64,000 nucleotides of DNA from Bacillus sp. FJAT-26390 (GCF_001682865.1 NZ_MAQX01000001.1:372001-436000); one strand, 5' to 3'. Positions 25,915 to 35,904 are shown, counted from the stretch's first letter. Translations and numbers: made by a program. Notes: generated from the letters alone by a model not told the origin.

Positions 25915-26871
25915 ATGGACATGATGGTCATTTTATTTTCGATAGGCGCCTCCTTCTTGCTAGCGGTTTTGCTCGGACCATTGTTCATTCCGCTGCTACG
26001 CCGCTTGAAGTTTGGCCAGCAAATTCGTACGGAAGGCCCGCAAAGCCATCTGAAAAAAAGCGGAACGCCAACGATGGGCGGCATCATTATTATGATTGCG
26101 CTCATGATTGCCTTTCTGAAGTTTTCCGATAAAACGGCGGAGTTTTGGGTGCTGTTGACGGCTTCGCTCGGCTTTGGCTTAGTAGGCTTTCTGGATGATT
26201 ACATTAAAATTGTTTTCAAAAGATCGCTTGGCCTCACTGCTAGGCAAAAGCTGTTCGGCCAGCTGCTGTTCTCCATAATCGTGTGCGCGATGCTCTACAA
26301 TATGCACCACAGCACCGAAATTACGATGCCGGGCACAAGCTGGGGCTTTGACCTAGGCTGGTTCTACTACCCGCTAGTCGTCATTATTATGTTCGCAGCA
26401 AGCAACTCGGTTAATTTCACCGACGGTCTTGATGGCCTGCTCGCGGGCACAAGCGCAATCGCCTTTGGCGCATTCACCGTTGTCGCGCTGCAAACGTCGG
26501 CACATGAATCAGCGGTGTTCTCTGCCGCTATGGTCGGCGCTGTGCTAGGCTTTCTCGTATTCAATAAGCATCCGGCAAAGGTGTTCATGGGTGACATGGG
26601 CTCGCTCGGCATTGGCGGCGGGATTGCGGCAGTGGCGATTTTGACGAAGACCGAGCTTCTGCTTATCATTATTGGCGGTGTTTTCGTACTCGAAATGCTT
26701 TCGGTTATTTTGCAGGTAGGTTCATTCAAGCTCAGAGGCAAGCGCATTTTCAAAATGAGTCCGATCCATCACCATTTCGAGCTGGTAGGCTGGTCCGAAT
26801 GGAAGGTCGTTACCGTGTTTTGGCTCGTTGGATTAGTGCTTGCAGCAATTGGACTTCTTTTTGTTATATAA
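25915..26871 (+). CDS. mraY: Phospho-MurNAc-pentapeptide transferase MraY
   Basis: Integral membrane enzyme that moves phospho-MurNAc-pentapeptide onto undecaprenyl phosphate, making lipid I. The 318 residues contain about ten membrane helices and the conserved [18 protein letters not shown], and the [10 protein letters not shown] motif of this family. Starts at 25915 and 25921 are both possible; the second has the better ribosome-site spacing, and both remove the ten upstream codons of the open frame. A stem-loop without T-run (about 26888-26923) lies between it and murD. Confidence 0.94.
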   Translation: MDMMVILFSIGASFLLAVLLGPLFIPLLRRLKFGQQIRTEGPQSHLKKSGTPTMGGIIIMIALMIAFLKFSDKTAEFWVLLTASLGFGLVGFLDDYIKIVFKRSLGLTARQKLFGQLLFSIIVCAMLYNMHHSTEITMPGTSWGFDLGWFYYPLVVIIMFAASNSVNFTDGLDGLLAGTSAIAFGAFTVVALQTSAHESAVFSAAMVGAVLGFLVFNKHPAKVFMGDMGSLGIGGGIAAVAILTKTELLLIIIGGVFVLEMLSVILQVGSFKLRGKRIFKMSPIHHHFELVGWSEWKVVTVFWLVGLVLAAIGLLFVI

Positions 26872-26949
26872 TTGAGACAAATGTAATGAAAAAGCGGCTG
26901 CCGATTTATTTGGGGCCGCTTCATGTATCCATAGAAGGGACTGTCAGTT

Positions 26950-28389
26950 ATGAATCATCCGGCATCTTATCAAGGCCGCCGAGTTGTCGTACTAGGCTTG
27001 GCTAGAAGCGGGGTTAGCGTAGCGAAAGTATTTCATCAATTAGGCGCTGACGTCGTAGTGAACGACATGAAAAAACGCGAATTATGCCCCGAAGCGGACG
27101 AATTGACTGCTTTGGGCATTTCTGTGCTATGCGGCTACCACCCAGACGATCTAATTACAGAGGAAACGGCGCTGTTGATTAAAAACCCCGGCATCCCGTA
27201 CACGTCTCCGCCTGTGCAGAGAGCGGAGGAGCTTGGCGTTGAAGTCATTACAGAGGTAGAAGCGGCTTACTGGTTATCTCCTGCCCCGATCATAGGCATA
27301 ACAGGCTCAAACGGCAAAACGACGACGACGACTTGGATCGGCGAAATTTTAAGCACTGCGGGCTTGAAGCCCATCGTTGCAGGAAATATCGGCCGTCCGC
27401 TCTGCGAAGCAGCCCAGGAGGCAACGCCGGACCAATGGATCGTTGCAGAGCTCAGCAGCTTTCAGCTTAAAGGGACGAATGCCTTTCGCCCCCATATCGC
27501 GCTATTGCTAAACATTGCAGAGACGCATCTGGATTATCATGGCGATATGGATGACTACGTCAATTCCAAAGCCAAGCTGTTCGATAACCAAACCGAGGAT
27601 GATGTGGCTGTCGTTAACTGGGATGACCCGGAATGCAGAGCGCTATCCGAATTTCTCGTCGCGCAGCAGCTTCCGTTTTCCCTTTATGAGCGGCTGGACA
27701 CAGGTATTTATATTGAGCCGCCATATGAGCTGGATGTCGTTGATTCGCAAGAGCAGGAAGCGGCAAAAAATAGACAGATCGTATTCCGACAAGGAGAAGA
27801 TTCGGAAATAACGATTTTGCCAGTCTCCGAGCTTGGCATACCAGGGCGTCACAACGCTGCTAACGCGCTTGCGGCTATTGGAGCCAGCTTAGCTGCAGGA
27901 GTTGCCCCGGATCAGCTTATAGCGCCGCTCAGGGAGTTTGATGCCGTAGAGCATCGGCTGGAGTTCGTGCGCGAAGTAAACGGAGTCAAATATTACAACG
28001 ATTCCAAGGCGACAAATCCAGTCGCGACTACGATTGCGGTTCAATCCTTCGCAGCGCCGATCGTGCTGGTAGCTGGCGGGCTTGACCGCGGCTCTGATTA
28101 TATGGAGCTTGTTCCTTTATTCCGCGAACGCCTCAAAGCGCTCGTTACATTTGGCCAGACAAGCGAGAAGCTGGCCCGGGTTGCTGAGCTAGCAGGTTTA
28201 GGCAAGATAGAAATCGTCGAACCTAGTGAGGACGCCGAGTCCGTCCTGCGACAAGCGGTGAAGCAAGCAGCAGCTATAGCTGAGACAGGTGATATCGTGC
28301 TATTATCGCCTGCATGCGCTAGCTGGGATATGTTTGCCTCATATGAGCAAAGAGGGCGCATTTTTAAAGATTCGGCGCATACCTTGTAA
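26950..28389 (+). CDS. murD: UDP-MurNAc-L-alanine:D-glutamate ligase MurD
   Basis: Adds D-glutamate to UDP-MurNAc-L-alanine using ATP. The 479 residues show the N-terminal uridine-nucleotide Rossmann region VVVLGLARSGVSVAK, the P-loop GSNGKTT (119-125), AETHLDYHGDMDDYVNSK, and YYNDSKATNP with the conserved lysine region of Mur ligases. AGAAGGG precedes the ATG. Order and direction match the standard cluster, between mraY and spoVE. Confidence 0.95.
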   Translation: MNHPASYQGRRVVVLGLARSGVSVAKVFHQLGADVVVNDMKKRELCPEADELTALGISVLCGYHPDDLITEETALLIKNPGIPYTSPPVQRAEELGVEVITEVEAAYWLSPAPIIGITGSNGKTTTTTWIGEILSTAGLKPIVAGNIGRPLCEAAQEATPDQWIVAELSSFQLKGTNAFRPHIALLLNIAETHLDYHGDMDDYVNSKAKLFDNQTEDDVAVVNWDDPECRALSEFLVAQQLPFSLYERLDTGIYIEPPYELDVVDSQEQEAAKNRQIVFRQGEDSEITILPVSELGIPGRHNAANALAAIGASLAAGVAPDQLIAPLREFDAVEHRLEFVREVNGVKYYNDSKATNPVATTIAVQSFAAPIVLVAGGLDRGSDYMELVPLFRERLKALVTFGQTSEKLARVAELAGLGKIEIVEPSEDAESVLRQAVKQAAAIAETGDIVLLSPACASWDMFASYEQRGRIFKDSAHTL

Positions 28390-28435
28390 GTAGGGGGCAT
28401 GTCCCTACTTTCCCATGCTAAGAGGTGTGTTCGCT

Positions 28436-29533
28436 ATGGCCAAAGCGCGTTCTGCCCCGGATATTTGGATGTTGTCTGCAATTGGGCTCATTCTCGCAAT
28501 CGGGTTGATTATGGTATACAGCGCTAGTGCAGTGCTAGCTTTTCATGAATTCGGCGATCGTTTCTATTTCGTGAAGCGCCAGGTTATATTTGCCGCTTTA
28601 GGTGTAGGTGCGTTACTATTTACAATGAATACGCCCTATACCGTATGGAAAAAGTGGGCGCCGATGGCGTTAATTGTTTGCTTTGGACTGCTGCTGCTCG
28701 TTTTGGTTCCCGGTGTCGGGGTCGTGCGCGGCGGTGCCCGCAGCTGGCTCGGCATCAGCTCCTTCGGCATTCAGCCTTCGGAATTTATGAAGCTGGCCAT
28801 GATCCTGTTTCTATCGAAGTGGCTCTCAGAGAAGCAGCAGACGATTACGCAATTCACGAAAGGGCTAATGCCGCCGCTTGGTTTAGTGGGACTAGCCTTC
28901 GGCTTAATTATGCTTCAGCCCGATCTTGGAACCGGTGCGGTTATGGTAGGCGCATCCTTGCTGCTTATCTTTACGGCTGGCGCTAGAATGGCTCATTTGG
29001 GCGGGCTGGCGATGATCGGTGTTGTAGGTTTTATCGGACTGGTTATCGCAGCGCCGTATCGCTTGAAAAGAATAACGAATTTTCTTGATCCATGGGCAGA
29101 TCCGCTAGGCGGGGGCTATCAAATCATTCAATCTCTGTACGCGATTGGGCCTGGCGGATTAGTAGGGCTTGGCCTTGGCATGAGCCGTCAAAAGTTCAGC
29201 TATTTGCCGGAGCCGCAAACCGATTTTATTTTTTCGATATTAGCGGAGGAACTCGGCTTTATTGGCGGAGTTACGCTCATCTTATTATTTTTAATCGTTA
29301 TTTGGAGAGGCGTTCGTGCAGCCATTGCCGCGCCGGATACTTTTGGCAGCTTGCTTGCTGTTGGCATTACCGGCATCGTCGGCGTGCAAGTGCTCATTAA
29401 CATAGGCGTCGTCATCGGCATGATGCCAGTAACGGGCATAACGCTGCCGCTCGTCAGCTACGGCGGTTCGTCGCTTACGCTTTTATTAACGGCACTGGGC
29501 ATTTTATTGAACATCTCTCGATATTCGAGGTGA
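28436..29533 (+). CDS. spoVE: SEDS-family glycosyltransferase SpoVE
   Basis: SEDS proteins polymerise lipid II into glycan strands together with a class B penicillin-binding protein. The 365 residues have about ten membrane helices and the family motifs MVYSASAV, GGARSWLG, QPSEFMKLA, QPDLGTGAVM and PLVSYGGSS near the end. The length and the location behind spoVD-mur genes fit SpoVE (B. subtilis 366 residues), which serves cortex synthesis. A role in vegetative division as FtsW cannot be excluded, since no other SEDS gene is in the window. The ATG at 28436 follows AGAGGTG by 8 bases; an ATG at 28415 is the weaker option. In B. subtilis murG follows directly, which is not so here. Confidence 0.9.
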   Translation: MAKARSAPDIWMLSAIGLILAIGLIMVYSASAVLAFHEFGDRFYFVKRQVIFAALGVGALLFTMNTPYTVWKKWAPMALIVCFGLLLLVLVPGVGVVRGGARSWLGISSFGIQPSEFMKLAMILFLSKWLSEKQQTITQFTKGLMPPLGLVGLAFGLIMLQPDLGTGAVMVGASLLLIFTAGARMAHLGGLAMIGVVGFIGLVIAAPYRLKRITNFLDPWADPLGGGYQIIQSLYAIGPGGLVGLGLGMSRQKFSYLPEPQTDFIFSILAEELGFIGGVTLILLFLIVIWRGVRAAIAAPDTFGSLLAVGITGIVGVQVLINIGVVIGMMPVTGITLPLVSYGGSSLTLLLTALGILLNISRYSR

Positions 29534-30085
29534 GGGTGGATGCCTGATTGGATTGGCCATTTAGAACATAATGAATTCAAATGTCCGGCTTTTGATCGGT
29601 TTGCAGCTAGCTTTCACGCGGCTGCGGCCTTTCAAGCCGGATATTGCTGTCGATATGGAAGGTTAGATTTTCATACGGCTTACATTCGAAAAGTACAGGC
29701 TGTTCTCGTTAGCTCGAATTCGGCAGCGGGTATTGCTTGAGAAGTATAAACGGGATAGACGCAAAACTTTAGCCAGCACGATTTGCCTCAAGCAAATCAG
29801 ATATCATCCGATTCGGGAACGGTCCGTTCAATATGGGCCATTGTCACACAAGAGCCTATAAGGGCATAGGATACACTATATTCGTGACCGTCGCCCGAAA
29901 GGAGCGGTTGTTGCAACAAAACGATCCGGCTGCAGCGTTTTAGAGCTTGCATACGGAGATCAGCGAATCGTTTCATTATCATTTATTCAGCAAGTCATGT
30001 GCATGCGATCGGGTTTTGCTCTGCAATTCCTAAACGATGCGTACAAGGCAGGTTTTGCCCTGCAATCCTTAAGGAGGTTCAACTA
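29534..30085. other. Gap of 550 bases in the usual murG position, no assignable gene
   Basis: murG is expected between spoVE and murB but is absent. A 66-codon open frame starts at 29540 close behind spoVE, with no recognisable product. A different plus-strand frame runs from about 29600 to the murB ribosome site with only two stop codons in some 160 codons and fairly normal codon choice, which could be a decayed gene. I could not match it to MurG. Near the end, GGTTTTGC-type 22-base segments at 30012 and 30051 form a direct repeat with a 39-base period, the second ending at the murB ribosome site. Confidence 0.4.
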
Positions 30086-30991
30086 ATGGAAGCATTTAAA
30101 GCGGAATTGGAACAAGCCAATCTTGGCGAAGTTTTGTATAACGTACCGCTCTCGAACTATACAACATGGAAAATCGGCGGTCCCGCTGATATATTAATCC
30201 TCCCTCGGAGCAAAGAAGAATTAGTTGCTGCGGTTCGTTTGGTGCAAAAGCATCAACTGCCCTGGACTAATTTGGGCAGAGGCTCAAACATGCTGGTGAG
30301 TGATAAAGGCATTCGCGGCGTTGTAATTAAACCGCACAGAGGGTTAGATTACGTGCGATTTGAAGGATCGCTGGTGATAGCCGGCGCTTCGTATTCATTA
30401 ATTAAGCTATCAGTCATGGCGGGTAAGGAAGGTCTGACCGGACTTGAGTTCGCGGGGGGAATTCCAGGTACGGTAGGCGGAGCCGTCTATATGAATGCTG
30501 GCGCGCATGGATCGGATGTGTCACGTATTTTTAAGTCAGCTGAGATTGTACTGGATACAGGAGAGTTGGTACGCTACGAACGAGATGACATGCATTTTTC
30601 TTACCGCCATTCGATTCTGCATGAGCAAAAGGGCATTGTCGTTGAGGCAACACTCGAGCTGGCAGAGAAGGATAAGAAGGAAGTCCTCGCTGTAATGGCC
30701 TCTTACAAAGAGAGAAGATTGAGAACGCAGCCGCTGCAGCTTGCAACAGCAGGCAGCGTGTTCCGCAATCCGCCTAATGATCACGCCGCTAGACTTATTC
30801 AAGAGGCGGGACTCAAGGGTGAAAGTCTCGGCGGGGCGCAAGTATCGGAGCAGCACGCCAATTTTATCGTAAATACCGGGCAAGCGACAGCTGAAGACGT
30901 TCTCGCCCTCATGACTCATATACAAAGCACCGTTCAGGACCGCTTCGGCATCCTGCTGGTGCCGGAAGTATTGGTGGTGGGTGAGCGGTAA
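30086..30991 (+). CDS. murB: UDP-N-acetylenolpyruvoylglucosamine reductase MurB
   Basis: FAD enzyme that reduces the enolpyruvyl group made by MurA with NADPH, giving UDP-MurNAc. The 301 residues carry the FAD-binding LGRGSNMLVSDKGIRG (63-78), GGIPGTVGGAVYMNAGAHG (124-142), SYRHS (172-176) and AGSVFRNP with the catalytic serine (224). The short form with SYRHS is the type II class of Firmicutes. The ATG at 30086 follows AAGGAGG; 29 further upstream codons are open but lie in the direct repeat. It is followed 15 bases later by murA, so the first two committed steps are side by side. Confidence 0.95.
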   Translation: MEAFKAELEQANLGEVLYNVPLSNYTTWKIGGPADILILPRSKEELVAAVRLVQKHQLPWTNLGRGSNMLVSDKGIRGVVIKPHRGLDYVRFEGSLVIAGASYSLIKLSVMAGKEGLTGLEFAGGIPGTVGGAVYMNAGAHGSDVSRIFKSAEIVLDTGELVRYERDDMHFSYRHSILHEQKGIVVEATLELAEKDKKEVLAVMASYKERRLRTQPLQLATAGSVFRNPPNDHAARLIQEAGLKGESLGGAQVSEQHANFIVNTGQATAEDVLALMTHIQSTVQDRFGILLVPEVLVVGER

Positions 30992-31006
30992 TTCGGAGGT
31001 GATACA

Positions 31007-32275
31007 TTGGACAAATTGGTGATTGAAGGTGGGAAACCTCTCTCAGGAACCATAGTTATCCAAGGAGCGAAAAATGCCGCTTTGCCGATTCTGGCTGCCA
31101 GTCTGCTGGCCGATGGCACAACAACGATAGATCATGTGCCTGATTTGCTAGACATCGATGTCATGCTGAACATTTTACGCGAATTAGGATGCCGCGCCGA
31201 GCATTCGGGAGGAACAGTCGTGCTGGACACAGATACTGCACATACATCCCACGTGCCGGAATCGTTAATGAGACAGATGCGCTCTTCTATTTTTCTAATG
31301 GGACCTTTGCTGGCTAGGTTTGGAGAAACGCAGGTTTACCAGCCTGGCGGGTGTGCAATTGGCGAAAGAAAGATTGATCTGCATTTAGAGGGTTTAAAGG
31401 CGCTTGGCGCAGAGATAGAAGAGCTCGGCAACCGTATTATTTGCCGGGCGGATAAATTGCGGGGCGCCGACATTCATTTAACTTTCCCGAGTGTTGGCGC
31501 TACGGAAAACATTATGATGGCCGCTGCTCTGGCAGAAGGCCGAACAACGATCACTAACGCCGCGCGTGAGCCGGAAATTCAAGATTTGCAGCGTTTTCTA
31601 AATGCAATGGGCGCGAAGATTATGGGTGCCGGAACCGACACGATAACGATAGATGGGGTACAGTCGCTAACACCATGTCGTTACAAGGTCATTCCCGACC
31701 GCATAGTAGCTGGGACGATTATGGTAGCTGCCGCCGCAACACGCGGCCATGTGACGCTCCAAAATACGCAACCCGCTCACTTATCGTCCTTGATTCATGT
31801 TCTGCGCCGGGCAGGTGTTCAAATCGTTGTCGACGGTGATATAATTAAAGTTGGCAGTGCTACCAGACCCAAAGCGGTTGAGAGAATTGTAACCTCTCCG
31901 TACCCGGCTTTTCCTACCGATTTGCAGTCTCAGGTTATGGTGCTGCTTACGCTTGCTGATGGAGTAAGCGTATTGAAGGAAACGATTTTTGAAGGCAGAC
32001 TTAAGCATGTGGATGAACTGTCACGTATGGGTGCTGACATTCGCGTTGATATGAACGCCGCATTCATTCGTGGCGTGCCGAGGCTCTATGGAGCTACGGT
32101 GGAGGCGACCGACCTACGAGCGGGCGCGGCCCTTGTCATAGCAGGTCTAGCAGCGCAAGGCAAAACGGTCGTTGAGCAAATTCATCACATTGACCGCGGC
32201 TATGAGAAAATCGAAACGATGTTGTCTAGGCTTGGTGCGCGCATATCGCGATATTCTCCGGTGCCTAATAACTAA
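31007..32275 (+). CDS. murA: UDP-GlcNAc 1-carboxyvinyltransferase MurA
   Basis: Transfers enolpyruvate from PEP to UDP-GlcNAc, the first committed step of peptidoglycan synthesis and the target of fosfomycin. The 422 residues show the opening GGKPLSGTIVIQGAKNAALP, the catalytic loop PGGCAIGERKIDLHL with Cys116, and RAGAALVIAGLAAQGKT near the end. An active-site cysteine (not aspartate) predicts fosfomycin sensitivity of this copy. The start is TTG with GGAGG upstream. Gram-positives often carry two paralogues; whether this is MurAA or MurAB cannot be settled here. Confidence 0.95.
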   Translation: MDKLVIEGGKPLSGTIVIQGAKNAALPILAASLLADGTTTIDHVPDLLDIDVMLNILRELGCRAEHSGGTVVLDTDTAHTSHVPESLMRQMRSSIFLMGPLLARFGETQVYQPGGCAIGERKIDLHLEGLKALGAEIEELGNRIICRADKLRGADIHLTFPSVGATENIMMAAALAEGRTTITNAAREPEIQDLQRFLNAMGAKIMGAGTDTITIDGVQSLTPCRYKVIPDRIVAGTIMVAAAATRGHVTLQNTQPAHLSSLIHVLRRAGVQIVVDGDIIKVGSATRPKAVERIVTSPYPAFPTDLQSQVMVLLTLADGVSVLKETIFEGRLKHVDELSRMGADIRVDMNAAFIRGVPRLYGATVEATDLRAGAALVIAGLAAQGKTVVEQIHHIDRGYEKIETMLSRLGARISRYSPVPNN

Positions 32276-32386
32276 TACTATGCGCATGAGCTGCAAGATA
32301 GAAACAGCCGGTACGCTATTGATGCTGAGCGAAAGCGAAGGCATGGAAGCTAGCCGGATGTTTTTTGGGGAAAGAAGGGACAAGTT

Positions 32387-33157
32387 ATGAGCTCGCAGAT
32401 GCCTGTACTGAAGGAACCTAATCGAAAACGAATGGGCAGCCGAAAGCTGTTAACCATACTTATTCTATTGTTTGTTGCTCTTTTGGCGGTATTATTTTTT
32501 AATTCCTCTATCAGCAAGGTTTCAGAAATACAAATTGAGGGTACAAGATTTGTTACAAGTGAGGAAATAAGCAAAGCATCCGCGATCTTGGTTGGCGATG
32601 CGTTTTTCCGGACTTCATCATCGACGATCAGAGAGAGAGTGCTGACGCTTCCGCAAATAAATGAAGTAAAGGTCACAAAGGTTTTCCCGGGCCTTGTGAA
32701 AATTGCAGTGGCGGAGTTTCCGGTGGTGGCATTCGAGCTCTCCAAGCAGGGAGAAATGACAGCGCTCTTGTCTAACGGGACTACCGTTGAAGCGGAAAGC
32801 GACGTTATGCAGCTTGTGGACAAGCCCGTGCTCTCCGGCTGGACGGACAATAATCCGGTAAAGGCAGAGTTAACGACGCAGCTTGGCAAAATAACGACGA
32901 AGCAGCTCTCCGATCTATCGGAGATTATCCCTTATCCATCATCCGCTTATCCCGATCGCATAAGGATATATACGCGAACGAAATTTGAAGTGATTACGGC
33001 CGTCTCCGTTCTTACGGAGAAGATCGAGGCGCTGAATGCTGTAATCGAGACGCAGGAGCCGGGGAAGATTACGATGCTGCTTGCGGATACATATGTTCCT
33101 TTTCAGAGCGATAGTCCAGAAAATATGGACGCTGATCAAAAAGAGACTACTCAATAG
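32387..33157 (+). CDS. divIB: Cell division protein DivIB/FtsQ
   Basis: Bitopic divisome protein that forms a complex with FtsL and DivIC. The 256 residues have a basic cytoplasmic tail, one helix (about 21-40), a POTRA domain (VSEIQIEGTRFVTSEEISKA and following, about 45-115) and a beta domain with KVTKVFPGLVKIAVAEFPVVA. The C-terminal tail is acidic and polar, as usual. AAGGGAC precedes the ATG. B. subtilis has ylxW, ylxX and sbp between divIB and ftsA; none is present here, only a 220-base gap with a Spo0A-box-like site at about 33250. Confidence 0.9.
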   Translation: MSSQMPVLKEPNRKRMGSRKLLTILILLFVALLAVLFFNSSISKVSEIQIEGTRFVTSEEISKASAILVGDAFFRTSSSTIRERVLTLPQINEVKVTKVFPGLVKIAVAEFPVVAFELSKQGEMTALLSNGTTVEAESDVMQLVDKPVLSGWTDNNPVKAELTTQLGKITTKQLSDLSEIIPYPSSAYPDRIRIYTRTKFEVITAVSVLTEKIEALNAVIETQEPGKITMLLADTYVPFQSDSPENMDADQKETTQ

Positions 33158-33377
33158 CTTCAAAGAATGGTAGAATTTTATTTATCGCATTCAAACTCGA
33201 TGGGGCTGGATAACATTAGGAAATATAGAGTGCCGCAAGGGGCGGGGCTCGACAAAAAGCGAAAATACTACGAAAATTTTGTTGAAAAAAGAGGGAAAAT
33301 ATTAAAAGCGTTGAATAAGTAGGAAGACCTTGAACAAGTGAAATATTAATTTTTATTTGAAACGGAGGTGCCGCAGG

Positions 33378-34619
33378 ATGAGCAGTAACGACATCATCGT
33401 CAGTTTGGACATCGGTACATCCAAAGTTCGTGCTATTATTGGTGAAGTAAATAATGGAGCCATTAATATTATTGGAGTTGGATCTGCCGACTCAGAGGGT
33501 ATTCGCAAAGGAGCAATTGTAGATATTGACCAAACCGTGCAGTCGATCCGCAATGCAATAGAGCATGCAGAGCGCATGGTAGGCATTCAAATATCAGATG
33601 TTTACGTAGGAATTCAGGGCAACCATATCGCACTGCAAACCAATCGTGGCGTCGTTGCAGTATCCAACGAGGATCGTGAAATTGGGGAAGAAGATATTGA
33701 ACGAGTACTGCAAGCAGCTAAGGTAGTAGCGCTCCCGCCAGAGCGTGAAATTATTAATTTAGTACCAAAACAGTATTTGGTTGACGGTTTGGAAGGTATT
33801 TCCGACCCACGAGGTATGATCGGAGTGCGTCTCGAGGTTGAGGCGACCATCGTCACGGGGACGAAGACTGCGATACACAACCTGATGCGTTGTGTAGAGA
33901 AAGCAGGCCTTCGTATTTCTGGTGTCATTTTGTTATCATTAGCGTCAGGTGTCGTTTCACTGACCAAAGATGAGAAATCAATGGGCACTGTACTTACGGA
34001 TATTGGAGCAGGCTCATGCACGATCGCCATTTATGACCAAGGCGGACTAGCTGCTACATCGACGCTTCCAATCGGCGGCGAATATGTAACTAACGATATT
34101 GCTTATGGCTTGCGTACGCAAAGCGATCAAGCGGAGAAGATTAAACTGAAATACGGATGCGCGAACGTGCTCGACGCGGCCGAAGATGTGAAGTTTAAAG
34201 TAACTCGCATGGGCAGCAACGTGGAGAAGGAATTTTCACAGGTTGACCTTGCCAGCATTATCGAACCGCGCATGCAAGAAATTTTCCATCTGGTTCGCCA
34301 AGAAGTACGTCGACTCGGCTATGGGGAAAAGGTTAACGGCTACGTCTTAACCGGTGGCTCGGTGTCGATGCCAGGAACGCTCGCTTTGGCCCAGACAGAG
34401 CTGGAGTCTTCCGTTAGAATCGCACTGCCTGATTATATCGGAGTAAGAGATCCGGCTTTCAGCAGCGGTGTTGGCATGATCCAATATGTGTCGAAATATA
34501 TGGGAGCTCGAGGAACAGGAGCAGTGAAGAAAACGGCAAGCCGCAAAGCAAGTCCAGCAGCTTCAACTAAACCCGGTATGTTCGAGCGGATCAAAAGCAT
34601 GTTTAATGAATTTATTTAA
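33378..34619 (+). CDS. ftsA: Cell division protein FtsA
   Basis: Actin-like ATPase that ties FtsZ filaments to the membrane. The 413 residues start with the nucleotide-binding SLDIGTSKVRAIIGEV, contain TDIGAGSCTIAIYDQG and VLTGGSVSMPG, and end in a short amphipathic helix PGMFERIKSMFNEFI that serves as membrane anchor, preceded by a flexible Ala/Ser/Lys linker. The ATG at 33378 is 9 bases after GGAGG; seven upstream codons of the open frame cover the ribosome site. The stop codon sits at the left edge of the repeated two-hairpin element before ftsZ. Confidence 0.95.
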   Translation: MSSNDIIVSLDIGTSKVRAIIGEVNNGAINIIGVGSADSEGIRKGAIVDIDQTVQSIRNAIEHAERMVGIQISDVYVGIQGNHIALQTNRGVVAVSNEDREIGEEDIERVLQAAKVVALPPEREIINLVPKQYLVDGLEGISDPRGMIGVRLEVEATIVTGTKTAIHNLMRCVEKAGLRISGVILLSLASGVVSLTKDEKSMGTVLTDIGAGSCTIAIYDQGGLAATSTLPIGGEYVTNDIAYGLRTQSDQAEKIKLKYGCANVLDAAEDVKFKVTRMGSNVEKEFSQVDLASIIEPRMQEIFHLVRQEVRRLGYGEKVNGYVLTGGSVSMPGTLALAQTELESSVRIALPDYIGVRDPAFSSGVGMIQYVSKYMGARGTGAVKKTASRKASPAASTKPGMFERIKSMFNEFI

Positions 34620-34714
34620 AAATATAAGATAATATAAGATTCACCTCTATACGATGCTTATATTTTACCGCGAAACGTTGCTGCACAGTATCAATGATAC
34701 TGTCAGCAGTTTAC
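34619..34714 (+). repeat. Two-hairpin repeated element, copy B (5' region of ftsZ)
   Basis: 96 bases that share the blocks AAAATATAAG, TATAAG, CTTATATTT, GAAACG-TGCTG and GTTTAC, in order and spacing, with the copy at 1348-1444. Hairpin 1 is formed by AAAATATAAG with CTTATATTTT. Hairpin 2 contains ACAGTATC/GATACTGT and flanking GCTG/CAGC. The stem sequences differ between copies while the pairing is kept, which suggests selection for structure. It fills almost the whole ftsA-ftsZ gap, so any ftsA-ftsZ transcript carries it just before the ftsZ ribosome site. Confidence 0.7.
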
Positions 34715-34736
34715 GCTTGACTGGGGGAAAATGAAG

Positions 34737-35852
34737 ATGTTGGAATTCGACTTTGAGCTTGAACAGCTTGCTCAAATTAAAGTAATAGGTGTAGGCGGTG
34801 GCGGTAGCAACGCCGTTAACCGCATGATCGAAAATGGTGTTAAAGGCGTCGAATTCATTACGGTGAACACGGACGCACAAGCGCTTCATTTGGCTAAATC
34901 CGAGCATAAGCTGCAAATCGGCGACAAGCTGACACGTGGTCTTGGCGCAGGGGCTAACCCAGATGTAGGCAGCAAGGCTGCCGAGGAATCCCGCGAAATC
35001 ATCATGAACCAGCTTAAAGGCTCGGACATGGTATTCGTTACGGCTGGTATGGGCGGCGGCACAGGAACAGGCGCAGCGCCAGTCATTGCTGAAATTGCCC
35101 GTGAATGCGGCGCATTGACAGTTGGGGTTGTGACGCGTCCATTTACTTTTGAAGGACGGAAGCGTTCGGGACAAGCTGAGCTTGGCATCGAAGCTCTCAA
35201 AGAAAAAGTAGATACGCTAATCGTTATTCCGAATGACCGTTTGCTTGAAATCGTAGACAAAAAAACGCCGATGCTAGAAGCGTTCCGCGAAGCGGATAAT
35301 GTACTTCGTCAAGCGGTACAAGGCATCTCCGATCTCATCGCTGTACCTGGTCTGATCAACCTCGACTTTGCAGACGTGAAGACGATCATGACAGAACGTG
35401 GCTCCGCATTGATGGGTATCGGTATCGCAACCGGCGAGAACCGTGCCGCTGAAGCAGCTCGCAAAGCGATTATGAGCCCGCTGCTTGAAACGTCGATCGA
35501 CGGCGCTCGCGGCGTTATTATGAACATTACAGGCGGAAGCAACCTTTCGCTTTATGAAGTGAATGAGGCGGCTGAAATCGTCATTTCGGCGTCTGATCCG
35601 GATGTAAACATGATCTTTGGTGCTATCATCGATGAAGATTTGAAAGACGAGATTAAAGTAACCGTTATTGCTACAGGCTTCGAGCATAAATCGGCTGCAG
35701 CTCGCCGTATTCCGCAGCAACAGCCTGAAGCAACGGATACAAGACAAGCAAGCACCGCTAACCCGGTTAAGCCTTTTGGTTCCAACAATACGTCTAGTGA
35801 CCAACTAGAAATCCCTGCATTCCTTCGTAATCGCCCACGCAGCGATCGCTAG
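34737..35852 (+). CDS. ftsZ: Cell division protein FtsZ
   Basis: Tubulin-like GTPase that forms the Z ring. The 371 residues show the opening [20 protein letters not shown], the tubulin signature GGGTGTG (106-112), the T7-loop region and the C-terminal peptide [17 protein letters not shown] that binds FtsA and SepF. The ATG at 34737 has good spacing to GGGGG; an ATG two codons earlier is possible. The upstream gap holds the repeated hairpin element. A strong terminator follows, closing the dcw cluster. Confidence 0.97.
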   Translation: MLEFDFELEQLAQIKVIGVGGGGSNAVNRMIENGVKGVEFITVNTDAQALHLAKSEHKLQIGDKLTRGLGAGANPDVGSKAAEESREIIMNQLKGSDMVFVTAGMGGGTGTGAAPVIAEIARECGALTVGVVTRPFTFEGRKRSGQAELGIEALKEKVDTLIVIPNDRLLEIVDKKTPMLEAFREADNVLRQAVQGISDLIAVPGLINLDFADVKTIMTERGSALMGIGIATGENRAAEAARKAIMSPLLETSIDGARGVIMNITGGSNLSLYEVNEAAEIVISASDPDVNMIFGAIIDEDLKDEIKVTVIATGFEHKSAAARRIPQQQPEATDTRQASTANPVKPFGSNNTSSDQLEIPAFLRNRPRSDR

Positions 35853-35866
35853 CATTTTATTGCTTC

Positions 35867-35904
35867 ACGCCCTACCAGTTTAACTGGCGGGGCGTTTTTT
35901 TTAT
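35867..35904 (+). terminator. Terminator of the dcw cluster
   Basis: CGCCCTACCAGTT pairs with AACTGGCGGGGCG (small internal loop), followed by eight T residues. Confidence 0.9.

Noticed and set aside
25449..26105. Minus-strand open frame of 218 codons over murF and mraY
   Set aside because: Shadow of two essential genes, with no ribosome site and no recognisable product.
29540..29740. 66-codon open frame directly after spoVE
   Set aside because: It starts close to a purine-rich stretch but the product is unrecognisable and a second frame in the same stretch looks equally coding-like. It is described within the gap entry instead.
33313..33350. Sigma-H promoter for ftsA
   Set aside because: AGGA and GAAA boxes exist near 33321 and 33340, but their spacing is about two bases too short for the consensus.
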